Source: Variovorax paradoxus (lineage in GTDB: Bacteria; Pseudomonadota; Gammaproteobacteria; Burkholderiales; Burkholderiaceae_C). Taken from it: a stretch of DNA of 64,000 nucleotides. The translations under genes and the position numbers were made by a program. The notes under the pieces are model-generated. The model did no database searches. It saw only the letters and a program-made list of their open reading frames with translations, and had not been told where the DNA came from. This document shows, in pieces, positions 44,626 through 56,402 of the stretch; position 1 is the first letter of the stretch; every line of letters starts with the position of its first letter. The DNA is taken from positions 1,302,001-1,366,000 of the forward strand of contig NZ_JAUSXG010000001.1 in the NCBI RefSeq assembly GCF_030815855.1, given 5' to 3'.

Positions 44626-46299
44626 ATGAAAAGACGCGAAAATACAATGGCGCCCTCCCGTGACCGAAGTCACGAACTTACGGGCCCATCTTCTGTGAGC
44701 GATTTCTCCTCCAATTCGCCTCTGCCGGCAACCGATTGCGATGTGCTGATCGTCGGCGGCGGCATCAACGGCTGCGGCATTGCGCGCGACCTGGCGGGCC
44801 GGGGCTGGCGCGTGGTGCTGTGCGAAAAGGACGATCTCGCCTCGCACACGTCTTCGTCGTCGACCAAGCTCATTCACGGCGGGCTGCGCTACCTGGAGTA
44901 TTACGAGTTCTCGCTGGTTCGCAAGGCGTTGCAGGAGCGCGAGGTGCTGCTCAAGAGCGCTCCGCACATCATGTGGCCGCTGCGCTTCGTGATGCCGCAC
45001 GACCCGTCGATGCGGCCGGCCTGGATGATCCGCATCGGCCTCTTCATGTACGACCACCTCGCCAAGCGCGAAGTGCTGCCGGGCTCGCGCAGCATCGACC
45101 TGCGCAGCCACGCGGCCGGTGCGCCGCTCAAGCCGCAGTTCAAGCGGGGCTTCGTTTATTCCGACGGCTGGGTCGACGATGCCCGGCTGGTGGTGCTCAA
45201 TGCGCTGGATGCCAGGGCACGCGGCGCCGAGGTGCTCACGCGCACCCGCTGCGTTCATGCGCAGCGCGACGCCGACGGCTGGACGGCCACGCTCGAGGCC
45301 GCGGACGGCGGCATTCGCGTGGTGCGCGCCCGCGCCGTGGTCAATGCCGCGGGGCCGTGGGCCGAATCGTTCCTGCGCGGCGTGGCGCAATCGGCCAAGG
45401 GCGAGCCGCTGGCCACGCGGCATCTGCGGCTGGTCAAGGGCAGCCACATCGTGGTGCCGCGCCTGTTCGAGCACGACCATGCCTACATCTTCCAGAACCC
45501 CGACAAACGGATCATCTTCGCGATTCCTTATCAGGACGAGTTCACGCTGATCGGCACCACCGACATCGAGCTGAACGGCGACGACCCCGGCGCGGCGCGC
45601 ATTGCCGACGAAGAAATCGCCTATCTCTGCACGCAGGCGAGCCGCTACTTCGAGAAGGCCATCGTGCCGGCCGACGTGGTGTGGACCTACTCGGGCGTGC
45701 GCCCGCTGCTCGACGACGCGTCGGGCGACCCGTCCGCCGTCACGCGCGACTACATGCTCGAGTCGAACACCACGGCGGCGCCGCTGCTGTCGGTATGGGG
45801 CGGCAAGATCACGACCTTCCGCAAGCTGGCCGAGGACGCGGCCGACGAGGTCGGCAAGATGCTCGGCCAGTCGACCGCGCAGCGTCCGCCATGGACCGAT
45901 GGCGCCTTTTTGGCGGGCGGCGATCTCTCCGCATGGATCGGTGCCGCCACGCGGCCCGACGACGATTTCGAGCGCTTCGTGGCCGCGGTGCAGGCCCGCT
46001 ACGCATGGCTCGATGCCAGGCTCGCGCGGCGGCTGGCGCGTGCCTATGGCGCGCGCGTGGCCGAGCTGCTTGGCGATGCGGAGTCCATGGCCGACATGGG
46101 CGAAGCCGTCGCGCCGGGGCTTCACGCGCGCGAACTGCAGTTTCTGCAGGAGAGCGAATGGGCCATGAGCGCCGACGACGTGCTCTGGCGCAGGTCGAAG
46201 CTCGGGTTGCGCTATACGGCCGAAGAGCGCGCGCAGGTGGCCGCCTGGCTGCAGGCGCACGTAAAGAACAACCTCTACATGATCAACGGGAAGCGCTGA
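44626..46299 (+). CDS. glpD: aerobic glycerol-3-phosphate dehydrogenase
   Basis: GlpD oxidises sn-glycerol 3-phosphate to dihydroxyacetone phosphate at the inner membrane, passing electrons to quinone. The 557-aa protein has the FAD-binding fold CDVLIVGGGINGCGIARDL (about 38-57), SSSSTKLIHGGLRYLEYYEF, FAIPYQDEFTLIGTTD and VWTYSGVRPL. The N-terminal ~37 Ser/Pro-rich residues have no E. coli counterpart; an AAAGGAA site precedes ATG 44626, and ATG 44647 is the alternative. Its stop overlaps the glpS-like start, linking it to the transporter operon. Confidence 0.95.
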   Translation: MKRRENTMAPSRDRSHELTGPSSVSDFSSNSPLPATDCDVLIVGGGINGCGIARDLAGRGWRVVLCEKDDLASHTSSSSTKLIHGGLRYLEYYEFSLVRKALQEREVLLKSAPHIMWPLRFVMPHDPSMRPAWMIRIGLFMYDHLAKREVLPGSRSIDLRSHAAGAPLKPQFKRGFVYSDGWVDDARLVVLNALDARARGAEVLTRTRCVHAQRDADGWTATLEAADGGIRVVRARAVVNAAGPWAESFLRGVAQSAKGEPLATRHLRLVKGSHIVVPRLFEHDHAYIFQNPDKRIIFAIPYQDEFTLIGTTDIELNGDDPGAARIADEEIAYLCTQASRYFEKAIVPADVVWTYSGVRPLLDDASGDPSAVTRDYMLESNTTAAPLLSVWGGKITTFRKLAEDAADEVGKMLGQSTAQRPPWTDGAFLAGGDLSAWIGAATRPDDDFERFVAAVQARYAWLDARLARRLARAYGARVAELLGDAESMADMGEAVAPGLHARELQFLQESEWAMSADDVLWRRSKLGLRYTAEERAQVAAWLQAHVKNNLYMINGKR

Positions 46300-47372
46300 T
46301 GCAATTGACTCTGGAGCGCGTCACCAAGAAGGTCGGCGCGCAGACATGGCTCTACGAGCAGAGCATCGCGCCGAGAAGCGGCGCGGTCACCGTGCTGCTG
46401 GGCGCCACGCAGGCCGGCAAGACCAGCCTGATGCGCCTCATGGCGGGACTGGACACGCCCAGCACGGGCAAGGTGCTGGTCAACGACAAGGACGTCACCG
46501 GCATGCCGGTGCGCGAGCGCAACGTGGCCATGGTGTATCAGCAGTTCATCAACTATCCGTCGCTGAAGGTGGCCGACAACATCGCTTCGCCGCTCAAGCT
46601 GCGCGGCGAGAAGAACATCGATGCGAGAGTGCGCGAACTTGCCGACAAGCTGCACATCGGCATGTTTCTCGACCGCTATCCGGCCGAGCTTTCGGGCGGC
46701 CAGCAGCAGCGCGTGGCGCTGGCGCGCGCGCTCGCCAAGAATGCGCCGCTGATGCTGCTCGACGAACCGCTGGTCAACCTCGACTACAAGCTGCGCGAAG
46801 GCTTGCGCGAGGAACTGACGCAACTGTTCGCGAGCGGCGATTCCACCGTGATCTACGCGACCACCGAACCCGGCGAGGCGCTGCTGCTCGGCGGCTACAC
46901 GGCCGTGATGGACGCCGGCGAGCTGCTGCAGTACGGCCCGACGGCCGAGGTGTTCCACGCGCCGCAGTCGTTGCGCGTGGCGCGCGCCTTCAGCGATCCG
47001 CCGATGAACCTGCTGCCCGGCACTGCGTCCGCAGGCCGCGTGCAGCTCGCGGGTGGCCCGGCGCTGGCGCTGGCCGTGCCTGAAAACGTGTCGGGCGCGG
47101 TCACCGTCGGGCTGCGCGCGAGCGCGCTCAATGTCGGCGCGGGGGAGGGCGACATCGGCCTGCCCGGCAAGGTGGAACTGGCCGAAATTTCCGGTTCAGA
47201 CACCTTCGTTCACGTCGATACGGCGGTCGGCGAACTGGTGGCGCAGCTCACCGGCGTGCACCGCTTCGAATTGGGCGCATCGATCACGCTGTACTTCCGC
47301 CCGTCGCAAGCCTATGTGTTCGATGCCGGCGAAAAGCTGGCGCTCGCGCCGGCCTGGCGCAAAGGAAACTGA
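46299..47372 (+). CDS. glpS: glycerol ABC transporter ATPase, GlpS-type
   Basis: A 357-aa MalK-like ATPase of the glycerol importer described in rhizobia as GlpSTPQV. Walker A is GATQAGKT (35-42), Q-loop MVYQQF, signature LSGGQQQR (131-138) and Walker B LMLLDEP (Glu156). At the H-loop it reads IYATTEPGEA: the histidine after YxT is Thr189. A C-terminal TOBE-like beta domain follows. The paired ATPase has the reverse defect, suggesting an asymmetric heterodimer. Starts on the last base of the glpD stop. Confidence 0.88.
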   Translation: MQLTLERVTKKVGAQTWLYEQSIAPRSGAVTVLLGATQAGKTSLMRLMAGLDTPSTGKVLVNDKDVTGMPVRERNVAMVYQQFINYPSLKVADNIASPLKLRGEKNIDARVRELADKLHIGMFLDRYPAELSGGQQQRVALARALAKNAPLMLLDEPLVNLDYKLREGLREELTQLFASGDSTVIYATTEPGEALLLGGYTAVMDAGELLQYGPTAEVFHAPQSLRVARAFSDPPMNLLPGTASAGRVQLAGGPALALAVPENVSGAVTVGLRASALNVGAGEGDIGLPGKVELAEISGSDTFVHVDTAVGELVAQLTGVHRFELGASITLYFRPSQAYVFDAGEKLALAPAWRKGN

Positions 47373-47373
47373 C

Positions 47374-48444
47374 ATGGCCCGCATCGATCTCGACCTGGCA
47401 CACGCCTATCGGCCCAATCCCACGCAGGACAGCGACTATGCGCTGCTGCCGCTGAAGATGAGTTTCCGCGACGGCGGCGCGTACGCCTTGCTCGGCCCCT
47501 CGGGCTGCGGCAAGACCACCATGCTGAACGTCATCTCGGGCCTCCTGGTGCCTTCGCAGGGCACGGTGACGTTCGACGGCCGCGACATGACGCGCGCCAC
47601 GCCGCAGGAGCGCAACATCGCTCAGGTGTTCCAGTTTCCGGTCATCTACGACACCATGACGGTGGCCGAGAACCTCGCGTTCCCGCTGCGCAACCGCAAG
47701 GTGCCGGAAGACCAGATCAAGAAGCGCGTGGGCGAAATTGCCGAGATGCTCGACATGAGCGGGCAGCTGAACCAGCGCGCCGCCGGCCTCGCGGCCGATG
47801 CCAAGCAGAAGATCTCGCTCGGGCGCGGGCTGGTGCGCAGCGACGTGTCGGCCGTGCTGTTCGACGAACCCCTGACGGTGATCGACCCGCACCTGAAATG
47901 GCAGCTGCGCCGCAAGCTCAAGCAGATTCACCGCGAGCTCAAGCTCACGCTGATCTACGTGACGCACGACCAGGTCGAGGCGCTCACCTTTGCCGAAGAG
48001 GTGGTGGTCATGACCCGCGGCAAGGCCGTGCAGGTGGGCAGCGCCGAGGCGCTGTTCGAGCGGCCGGCCCACACTTTCGTCGGCCATTTCATCGGCTCGC
48101 CCGGCATGAATTTCCTGTCCGCAAAAAATACCAACGGCGCACTCGAAGTGGCGGGTACGCCGCTCGTACCGACGCGCGAACTGCCCGAAGGCGCGCTCAA
48201 GCTCGGCATCCGGCCCGAATACCTGCGGCTGGTCGAAGCGCGGGCGCAGGGCGCCGTGCCGGCCACCGTCACGCAGGTGCAAGACGTGGGCACCCACGCC
48301 ATGCTGAGCGCCGACGCTGGCGGCAGCGCGCTCAAGGCGCGCCTGCATTCCGACGCGCCGTTGCCGGCCGTGGGAGAGACCGTCTGGCTGCGCGTGCTCG
48401 ACGCCCACACCTGCTATTACCGCGACGAGGAGCTGGTGGCATGA
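47374..48444 (+). CDS. glpT: glycerol ABC transporter ATPase, GlpT-type
   Basis: A 356-aa MalK-like partner of GlpS (not the E. coli G3P antiporter of the same name). Walker A is GPSGCGKTT (41-49), Q-loop QVFQFPV, Walker B VLFDEPL (Glu165) and H-loop YVTHDQVEA (His198). The signature region reads GLAADAKQKISLGRGL (138-153) in place of LSGGQ, so this half should not complete an ATP site well. It begins 1 nt after the glpS stop. The C-terminal domain is of the TOBE type, as in sugar importers. Confidence 0.88.
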   Translation: MARIDLDLAHAYRPNPTQDSDYALLPLKMSFRDGGAYALLGPSGCGKTTMLNVISGLLVPSQGTVTFDGRDMTRATPQERNIAQVFQFPVIYDTMTVAENLAFPLRNRKVPEDQIKKRVGEIAEMLDMSGQLNQRAAGLAADAKQKISLGRGLVRSDVSAVLFDEPLTVIDPHLKWQLRRKLKQIHRELKLTLIYVTHDQVEALTFAEEVVVMTRGKAVQVGSAEALFERPAHTFVGHFIGSPGMNFLSAKNTNGALEVAGTPLVPTRELPEGALKLGIRPEYLRLVEARAQGAVPATVTQVQDVGTHAMLSADAGGSALKARLHSDAPLPAVGETVWLRVLDAHTCYYRDEELVA

Positions 48445-48490
48445 ACGCATCGCAGAACCGCGCCAAACCCCTATCGAAGGTGCAAGCCCC

Positions 48491-49377
<887 letters not shown>

Positions 49378-49381
<4 letters not shown>

Positions 49382-50190
49382 ACGAGCGCAGGTTCCGCAA
49401 GCGCAGCATCTTCCTGCTGCTCTATATTCTTTTCGCGCTGTTGCCCATCTACTGGATGGTCAACATGAGCTTCAAGACGAACGCCGAGATTCTTTCGAGC
49501 TTCTCGTTCTTTCCGCAGCAGTTCACCTGGGCCAACTACACGCGCATCTTCACCGACGCCTCGTGGTACTCGGGCTACATCAACAGCCTGATCTACGTGG
49601 GCATCAACACGGTCATTTCGCTGACCGTGGCGCTGCCGGCGGCCTATGCGTTCTCGCGCTATTCGTTCCTGGGCGACAAACACGTGTTCTTCTGGCTCCT
49701 GACCAACCGCATGACGCCGCCCGCGGTGTTCTTGCTGCCGTTCTTCCAGCTCTACAGCACCGTGGGGCTGATGGACACGCACCTGGGCGTGGCGCTCGCG
49801 CACCTGCTGTTCAACGTGCCGCTCGCGGTGTGGATCCTCGAAGGCTTCATGAGCGGGATTCCGCGCGAGATCGACGAAACCGCCTACATCGACGGCTACA
49901 GCTTTCCGAGGTTCTTCGTGCGGATCTTCCTGCCGCTGATCAAGGCCGGCGTGGGCGTGGCAGCCTTCTTCTGCTTCATGTTCAGCTGGGTCGAGCTGCT
50001 GCTGGCGCGCACGCTGACCAGCGTCAATGCCAAGCCGATTGTCGCTACCATGACGCGCACCGTGAGCGCCTCGGGCATGGACTGGGCCACGCTCGCCGCG
50101 GCCGGCGTGCTGACCATCGTGCCGGGCGCGATCGTGATCTGGTTCGTGCGGCACTACATCGCCAAGGGTTTCGCGATGGGGAGAGTCTGA
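49378..50190 (+). CDS. glpQ: glycerol ABC transporter permease, GlpQ-type
   Basis: A 270-aa MalG/UgpE-type permease, the second half of the channel. It begins MNERRFRKRSIFLLLYILFALLP and has the EAA loop EIDETAYIDGYSFPRFFVRIFLPLIK. The name follows the transporter operon nomenclature, not the glycerophosphodiesterase GlpQ of E. coli. It overlaps its upstream neighbour by 4 nt and is followed after 1 nt by the DUF2160 gene. Confidence 0.88.
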
Positions 50191-50191
50191 A

Positions 50192-50500
50192 ATGTTTGCC
50201 TGGATGTCCTGGACCACTCCGGTGGCCGTGTTCTTCGTCTGCATTGCGCTGATGCTGGTCGGCATGACGGTGTGGGAGCTCAAGTCGCCCACCACGCTGC
50301 GGCGCGGCTGGCTGCCGATCGAGACCACGCGCGGCGACCGGCTGTTCATCGGGCTGCTCTCGGCGGCCTACATCAACCTGATCTACATCGGCCTCGCGGA
50401 ATGGGCAAAGACCGCGATGACCCTGCAAGCCGAGCCTTCGATCTGGATCGGCTTTGTGTTTTCGATGCTGGTGCTCGCGCTCATCATGCGCAAGGGCTAG
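50192..50500 (+). CDS. glpU: DUF2160 small membrane protein, GlpU-like
   Basis: A 102-aa membrane protein with three hydrophobic segments (near residues 9-28, 52-70 and 83-99) and an amphipathic loop KSPTTLRRGWLPIETTRGDR. DUF2160 proteins sit between the permeases and the binding protein of glycerol ABC operons, and the rhizobial gene has been called glpU; its role is unknown. Just 1 nt after the glpQ-type stop. Probably an accessory subunit of the importer. Confidence 0.82.
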   Translation: MFAWMSWTTPVAVFFVCIALMLVGMTVWELKSPTTLRRGWLPIETTRGDRLFIGLLSAAYINLIYIGLAEWAKTAMTLQAEPSIWIGFVFSMLVLALIMRKG

Positions 50501-50595
50501 CTGCGTACCGTACTCCGGCAATTCGGCCCGGTGCTTCCCCGGGGCCGAGGTGATACAGCCGCACACGGGGAAGCGAAGGAACGAGGAGATAAACC

Positions 50596-52410
<1,815 letters not shown>

Positions 52411-52442
52411 CCGCCTGCGTTTCGCAGAGCAGTGTTCCCTCG

Positions 52443-52472
52443 AAAGCCGCGCCCCAGGGCGCGGCTTTTTTT
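52443..52472 (+). terminator. intrinsic terminator of the glp operon
   Basis: AAAGCCGCGCCC, a two-base gap and GGGCGCGGC followed by eight T: a long GC stem with A and T flanks, 32 nt after the glpV stop. It separates the glycerol operon from the lipid cluster. Confidence 0.9.
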
Positions 52473-52569
52473 CGTCCATCCGTGGGATCGGCGCGACGGC
52501 ATGACCAATGGCAGATGCGCCGCTCGTACGCTTGGCTTACATTCGACGGCCCTCGTTTCGCCCCAGCAA

Positions 52570-53550
52570 GTGACCTCAAGCCTTCCCAGCCCCGCCGCGC
52601 GCATCAAACGTGTCCTGGTGATTCACTATTCCCAGACCGGCCAGCTCGGCAGCGTCGCCGAGCAGATCGTTGCGCCGCTCAAGGCCGATCCGGGAATTTC
52701 CGTGCACGTCGAAACGCTGCGTCCGCAGGCGGATTTTCCGTTTCCCTGGCCGTTCCTGACCTTCTTCGACGCCTTCCCCGAGTCGGCGCACATGAAGCCG
52801 CCGCCGCTCGCAGCGCTCTCGCTCACGGGCGACGAGCACTTCGACCTCGTCATCCTGCCGTACCAGGTGTGGTTCCTGGCGCCGTCGCAGCCGATCGTCG
52901 CCTTCCTGAAGCATCCGCTGGCGAGCCATCTGCTCCGGGGCAAGCCGGTGGTGACCGTGATCGCCTGCCGCAACATGTGGCTGCTGGCGCACGAAAAGCT
53001 CAAGGGCCTGCTCGACGCGGTGGGCGCGCGCCTGATCGACAACGTGGTGCTGACCGACCCGGGGCCGACACTGGCCACCTTCTTCACTACGCCGGCCTGG
53101 CTGATCTGGGGCCGCAAGCGCGGTTTCTGGGGCATGCCCGACGCCGGCCTCAGCGCCGGTCAGATTCGGGGTGCCGGCCGCTTCGGCCATGCATTGCGCG
53201 ACGCGCTCCACAACGACCTCGAGCGCGGCTCAGAGCCGCTGCTCGCGGGGCTAGGTGCCGTTCAGGCCGACGCAAAGCTCCTGATCAGCGAAAAGGCCGG
53301 CACCCGCAGCTTCTATCTCTGGGGCAATTTGATCATGGCGGCGGGCCGGCCGGGCGCCTGGCCGCGCAAGCCACTGCTGCTGCTTTATGTGGTCTTCCTC
53401 CTCGTGCTCATTGTCACGGTCGTGCCCGTGAGCTTGACTCTCCAGGCGCTGCTGCGACCGTTATTCAAGGGGTGGCTGACTAAAATGACAGCTCATTTCG
53501 AGCGCCCGTCGGGCTCGGCCACGGACCGCTCCCCCCTCTATGACGACTGA
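52570..53550 (+). CDS. flavodoxin-fold protein related to dialkylresorcinol-condensing enzyme DarA
   Basis: A 326-aa protein; I place the start at GTG 52570 because the earlier sequence overlaps the glp terminator region and is not protein-like. It opens RVLVIHYSQTGQLGSVAEQI, a flavodoxin-like phosphate loop, then DLVILPYQVWFLAPSQP and GKPVVTVIACRNMWLLAHE. One membrane helix lies near the C-terminus (LLLLYVVFLLVLIVTVVPV), so it is membrane-anchored. Proteins like this are annotated as the DarA-type cyclase/condensing enzyme beside DarB in resorcinol clusters. Its end overlaps the next synthase gene by 11 nt. Confidence 0.68.
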   Translation: MTSSLPSPAARIKRVLVIHYSQTGQLGSVAEQIVAPLKADPGISVHVETLRPQADFPFPWPFLTFFDAFPESAHMKPPPLAALSLTGDEHFDLVILPYQVWFLAPSQPIVAFLKHPLASHLLRGKPVVTVIACRNMWLLAHEKLKGLLDAVGARLIDNVVLTDPGPTLATFFTTPAWLIWGRKRGFWGMPDAGLSAGQIRGAGRFGHALRDALHNDLERGSEPLLAGLGAVQADAKLLISEKAGTRSFYLWGNLIMAAGRPGAWPRKPLLLLYVVFLLVLIVTVVPVSLTLQALLRPLFKGWLTKMTAHFERPSGSATDRSPLYDD

Positions 53551-54676
53551 TGTCTTCCTGACCCGCACTGCCGCCTTTCTGCCCTTTTCCCCGGTCAGCA
53601 ATGAAGACATCGAAGACGTTCTCGGCCGCATCGGCGGCAAGGCGTCGCGCGCGCGGCGGCTGATTCTTCGCAGCAACGGCATCCAGTCACGCCACTACGC
53701 CATCGACCGGGCCACCGGCCAGCTCGCCATGAGCAATGCGCAGCTCACCGCCTCGGCCATCCGGGCGCTGGGCGACGACATCGGTCCGGTGGATTGCCTT
53801 GTCACCGGCACGTCGCTGCCCGACCAGCTGATGCCCAACCACGCGGTGATGGTGCACGGCGAGCTCGGCTGGCCCCGGCTCGAGGTGGTGGCTTGCGCGG
53901 GCATCTGCCTGGCGGGCACCACGGCGCTCAAGCACGCCTGGCTCTCCGTGCGCGCGGGCGACGCGCGCCGCGCGGTGGCCACCGGCTCCGAGCTGGCCTC
54001 GGCCGTGATGCGCGGCTCCCGCTTCGAGGCCGAACTCGAGCACAAGCTAAAGGCGCTCGAGGAGCGGCCCGAAATCGCTTTCGAAAAAGACTTTCTGCGC
54101 TGGATGCTCTCCGACGGCGCCGGCGCCGTGCTGCTCGAGCGCGAACCGCGCGGCCCGCTGTCGCTGCGCGTGGAATGGATCGACCTGTCTTCCGCCGCCC
54201 ACGAGCTGCCGGTGTGCATGTATGCGGGCGCCGACAAGAACGCCGAAGGCGGGCTGGATGGCTGGGCACGCACCGCACCCGAAGACTGGCAGCGCGACTC
54301 GACCTTCGCCGTCAAGCAGGACGTGCGCCTGCTCAACGAGAACATCGTTCGCGCCACGCTGGGCGAGCCGCTCGCGGCCATTGTCGAGAAGCGGGCCCTG
54401 AAGGCGGCCGATGTCGACTGGTTCCTGCCGCACCTCTCGTCCAGCTATTTCATTGAACCCGTGAGCCAGTGCCTCGAAGCCATGGGTTTTGCAATTCCGC
54501 GCGAGCGCTGGTTCAGCAATCTGGCGACCAAGGGCAACACCGGCTCGGCATCGCCCTACATCATGCTCGACGAACTGTTCCGTTCGGGCCGCATCAAGCC
54601 CGGCCAGAAGCTGCTGATGTTCGTGCCCGAAAGCGGCCGCTTCTCCAGCGGCTTCATTTACATGGAGGCCGTATAG
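53540..54676 (+). CDS. KAS III-type beta-ketoacyl synthase, DarB-like
   Basis: A 378-aa thiolase-fold synthase with the KAS III triad: Cys123 (ICLAGTTAL), His298 (WFLPHLSSSYF) and Asn333 (KGNTGSASP). It is longer than FabH and resembles DarB-type ketosynthases that join two acyl/ketoacyl chains, the step before resorcinol ring closure. The overlapping DarA-like gene upstream supports that reading, but no product can be deduced. Directly followed (2 nt) by the small conserved gene. Confidence 0.8.
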   Translation: MTTDVFLTRTAAFLPFSPVSNEDIEDVLGRIGGKASRARRLILRSNGIQSRHYAIDRATGQLAMSNAQLTASAIRALGDDIGPVDCLVTGTSLPDQLMPNHAVMVHGELGWPRLEVVACAGICLAGTTALKHAWLSVRAGDARRAVATGSELASAVMRGSRFEAELEHKLKALEERPEIAFEKDFLRWMLSDGAGAVLLEREPRGPLSLRVEWIDLSSAAHELPVCMYAGADKNAEGGLDGWARTAPEDWQRDSTFAVKQDVRLLNENIVRATLGEPLAAIVEKRALKAADVDWFLPHLSSSYFIEPVSQCLEAMGFAIPRERWFSNLATKGNTGSASPYIMLDELFRSGRIKPGQKLLMFVPESGRFSSGFIYMEAV

Positions 54677-54678
54677 CC

Positions 54679-55074
54679 ATGGATCTCGACGCCGTTCCGC
54701 AAGAAGGCAATGCCACCCTCGATGGCCATGCCAAGCTCATGTACGCGCGCGATGCGCAGGGCCGCGTCGTCACTACCCGGTCGCGCGGCTGGGAGGCGGA
54801 AGAAATCGTCACCAGCCATGCGGTCGATGTGCTCGTCGAGCAGGCAAAAGCCGCCCGGGAGCGCGTGGCCCGGGGGCTGGCGTCGCCGCTCGAATACTGG
54901 ATGTACGAGCGCCGTATGGACGTGGCGCTGCTCTCCCAGACCAGCGGTTTCTGGCAGTGGCGCGTGCGGCGTCATCTGCAGCCGAAGCACTTCGCGGCGC
55001 TGCCCGAGAAGCACCTGGCGCGCTATTCGGAGGCGCTGGGCCTGCCCGTTTCCACCTTGCAAGGCCTGCCGTGA
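54679..55074 (+). CDS. small conserved protein of the lipid cluster (131 aa)
   Basis: A soluble protein starting MDLDAVPQEGNATLDGHAKLMYARD. It has an acidic N-terminus, a helical middle (VDVLVEQAKAARERVARGLAS) and the aromatic stretch FWQWRVRRHLQPKHF. No family or active site is recognised. It lies 2 nt after the DarB-like gene and its stop overlaps the BtrH-like start (GTGA), so it belongs to the same transcript; a role as a small partner of the ketosynthase or acyltransferase is only a guess. Confidence 0.7.
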   Translation: MDLDAVPQEGNATLDGHAKLMYARDAQGRVVTTRSRGWEAEEIVTSHAVDVLVEQAKAARERVARGLASPLEYWMYERRMDVALLSQTSGFWQWRVRRHLQPKHFAALPEKHLARYSEALGLPVSTLQGLP

Positions 55075-56051
55075 AATTCGAACACCAACAAGCGGCGCAC
55101 TGCGAAAGCGGCGTCATCTCGAACCTGATGCGCCACCACGGCGTGCCGATGACCGAGAGCATGGCGCTCGGCCTGTCGTCGGCGCTGTCGTTCGCCTACC
55201 TGCCGTTCATCAAGCTTTCCGGCCTGCCGCTCATCTCGTACCGCATGCCGCCCAAGGCCATCATCAAGGGCCTGTTGGCACCGATGGCCGCACGTTTCCG
55301 CTTCGAGACCTTTCGCAGCCCCGAGGCCGGCGCACAGCGCCTGGATGCGTTGCTGGCCGACGGACAGCTCGTGGGGTTGCAGACCTCGGTCTATTGGCTG
55401 CCGTACTTTCCGCCCAACATGCGCTTTCACTTCAACGCGCACAACCTCCTGGTCTACGGCAAGGACGGCGACGACTACCTGATCAGCGACCCGGTGTTCG
55501 AAGAGCCGGTGCGCTGCGCCAGCGCCGACCTCTCACGCGCACGTTTCGCCAAGGGCGTGCTCGCGCCCAAAGGTCTCATGTACTACCCGCAGGCCATCGA
55601 GCGCAAGACGGTCGACGCGGCGTCGGTGACGAAGGCCATCCGCAAGACGGTGCGCAACATGCTCGCGCCCGTTCCCATCGTCGGCGTGCGCGGCATGCGC
55701 ATGCTGGCCAATCGCATGCAAAAGCTCTCGCCGAGCGATCCGCGCAGCGTCGACTTCATTGGCCATGTGGTGCGCATGCAGGAAGAAATCGGTACCGGCG
55801 GGGCGGGGTTCCGTTTCATCTATGCCGGCTTTCTGCAGGAGGCGGCACAGTTGCTCGACAAACCGCAGCTGCAGCAGATGTCCGAACGGCTCATCGTCAT
55901 CGGCGACGGCTGGCGCGCTTTCGCACTCAAGGCAGCGCGCATGGTGAAGGGGCGCGAGCCGGTCGACCCGGCCGCTCTGGCCGATCGTCTACGTGAACAG
56001 GCGCAACAGGAAGAGGCCTTCTTTCGCGACCTGAAGGCTGCTGTTGCCTGA
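55071..56051 (+). CDS. BtrH-like cysteine acyltransferase/peptidase (BtrH N-terminal + DUF4872 type)
   Basis: A 326-aa protein starting at GTG 55071, overlapping the upstream stop. The opening KFEHQQAAHCESGVISNLM has a Cys (residue 11) at the place of the catalytic Cys in BtrH. BtrH transfers an acyl-aminoacyl group from an acyl carrier protein to an aminoglycoside in butirosin synthesis. Later motifs FHFNAHNLLVYGKDGDDYLISDP give the expected His and Asp, and a DUF4872-like C-terminal half follows. With an ACP in the same cluster, an acyl-ACP-dependent transfer is plausible. The acceptor is unknown. Confidence 0.75.
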   Translation: MKFEHQQAAHCESGVISNLMRHHGVPMTESMALGLSSALSFAYLPFIKLSGLPLISYRMPPKAIIKGLLAPMAARFRFETFRSPEAGAQRLDALLADGQLVGLQTSVYWLPYFPPNMRFHFNAHNLLVYGKDGDDYLISDPVFEEPVRCASADLSRARFAKGVLAPKGLMYYPQAIERKTVDAASVTKAIRKTVRNMLAPVPIVGVRGMRMLANRMQKLSPSDPRSVDFIGHVVRMQEEIGTGGAGFRFIYAGFLQEAAQLLDKPQLQQMSERLIVIGDGWRAFALKAARMVKGREPVDPAALADRLREQAQQEEAFFRDLKAAVA

Positions 56052-56097
56052 GATGGACCCTCGCTTTTCTGTTCGTAGCGGCGTGCTTGAAGTGCGT

Positions 56098-56350
56098 TGT
56101 TCAGGGCGCACTCCCGCCGACGGGGTACCTTGCTCCGCGAATGTCCCCCGGCCTGCGGCCTCCTCCTTGATTTCGCTGCGCAAGGCACCCCGCCAGCGCG
56201 AGCGTTGCAAAGAGCAGTCGTTGATCAGCGGTGCACCCAGAGCGTGCCCTGGTGCACAGGGCATCGGGTGCTCCCCGCAGCGAAATAAAGGAGGAGGGCG
56301 AAGCCCGGGGGACATTCGCGGAGGGGAGTACCCGGTGGCCTTTGCACAAG
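56098..56350. repeat. two-hairpin dispersed repeat, copy C (reverse orientation)
   Basis: Fills most of the 351-bp gap inside the lipid-cluster operon. Read from the complementary strand it matches copies A and B: hairpin 1 spans 56252-56347 with a GGGC-TTCG-CCC tip, hairpin 2 spans 56109-56204 with a GGCC-TGC-GGCC tip, and the spacer is 47 nt. The left end is TTGTTCAGGGCGC (56098-56110), the same 13-mer that borders copy B at its opposite end. Not coding; adjacent operon genes are otherwise overlapping or a few nt apart. Confidence 0.9.
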
Positions 56351-56402
56351 CCCTGGAACGGCAGCGCCCCAAACAACAGCGCCCTCAACGAGCAACAGCC
56401 AC

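Noticed and set aside
56101..56388. Several 60-130-codon open frames inside the three repeat copies
   Set aside because: They exist on both strands of the hairpins, change frame between copies and give Arg/Gly/Pro-rich peptides; the shared feature is the DNA structure, not a protein.
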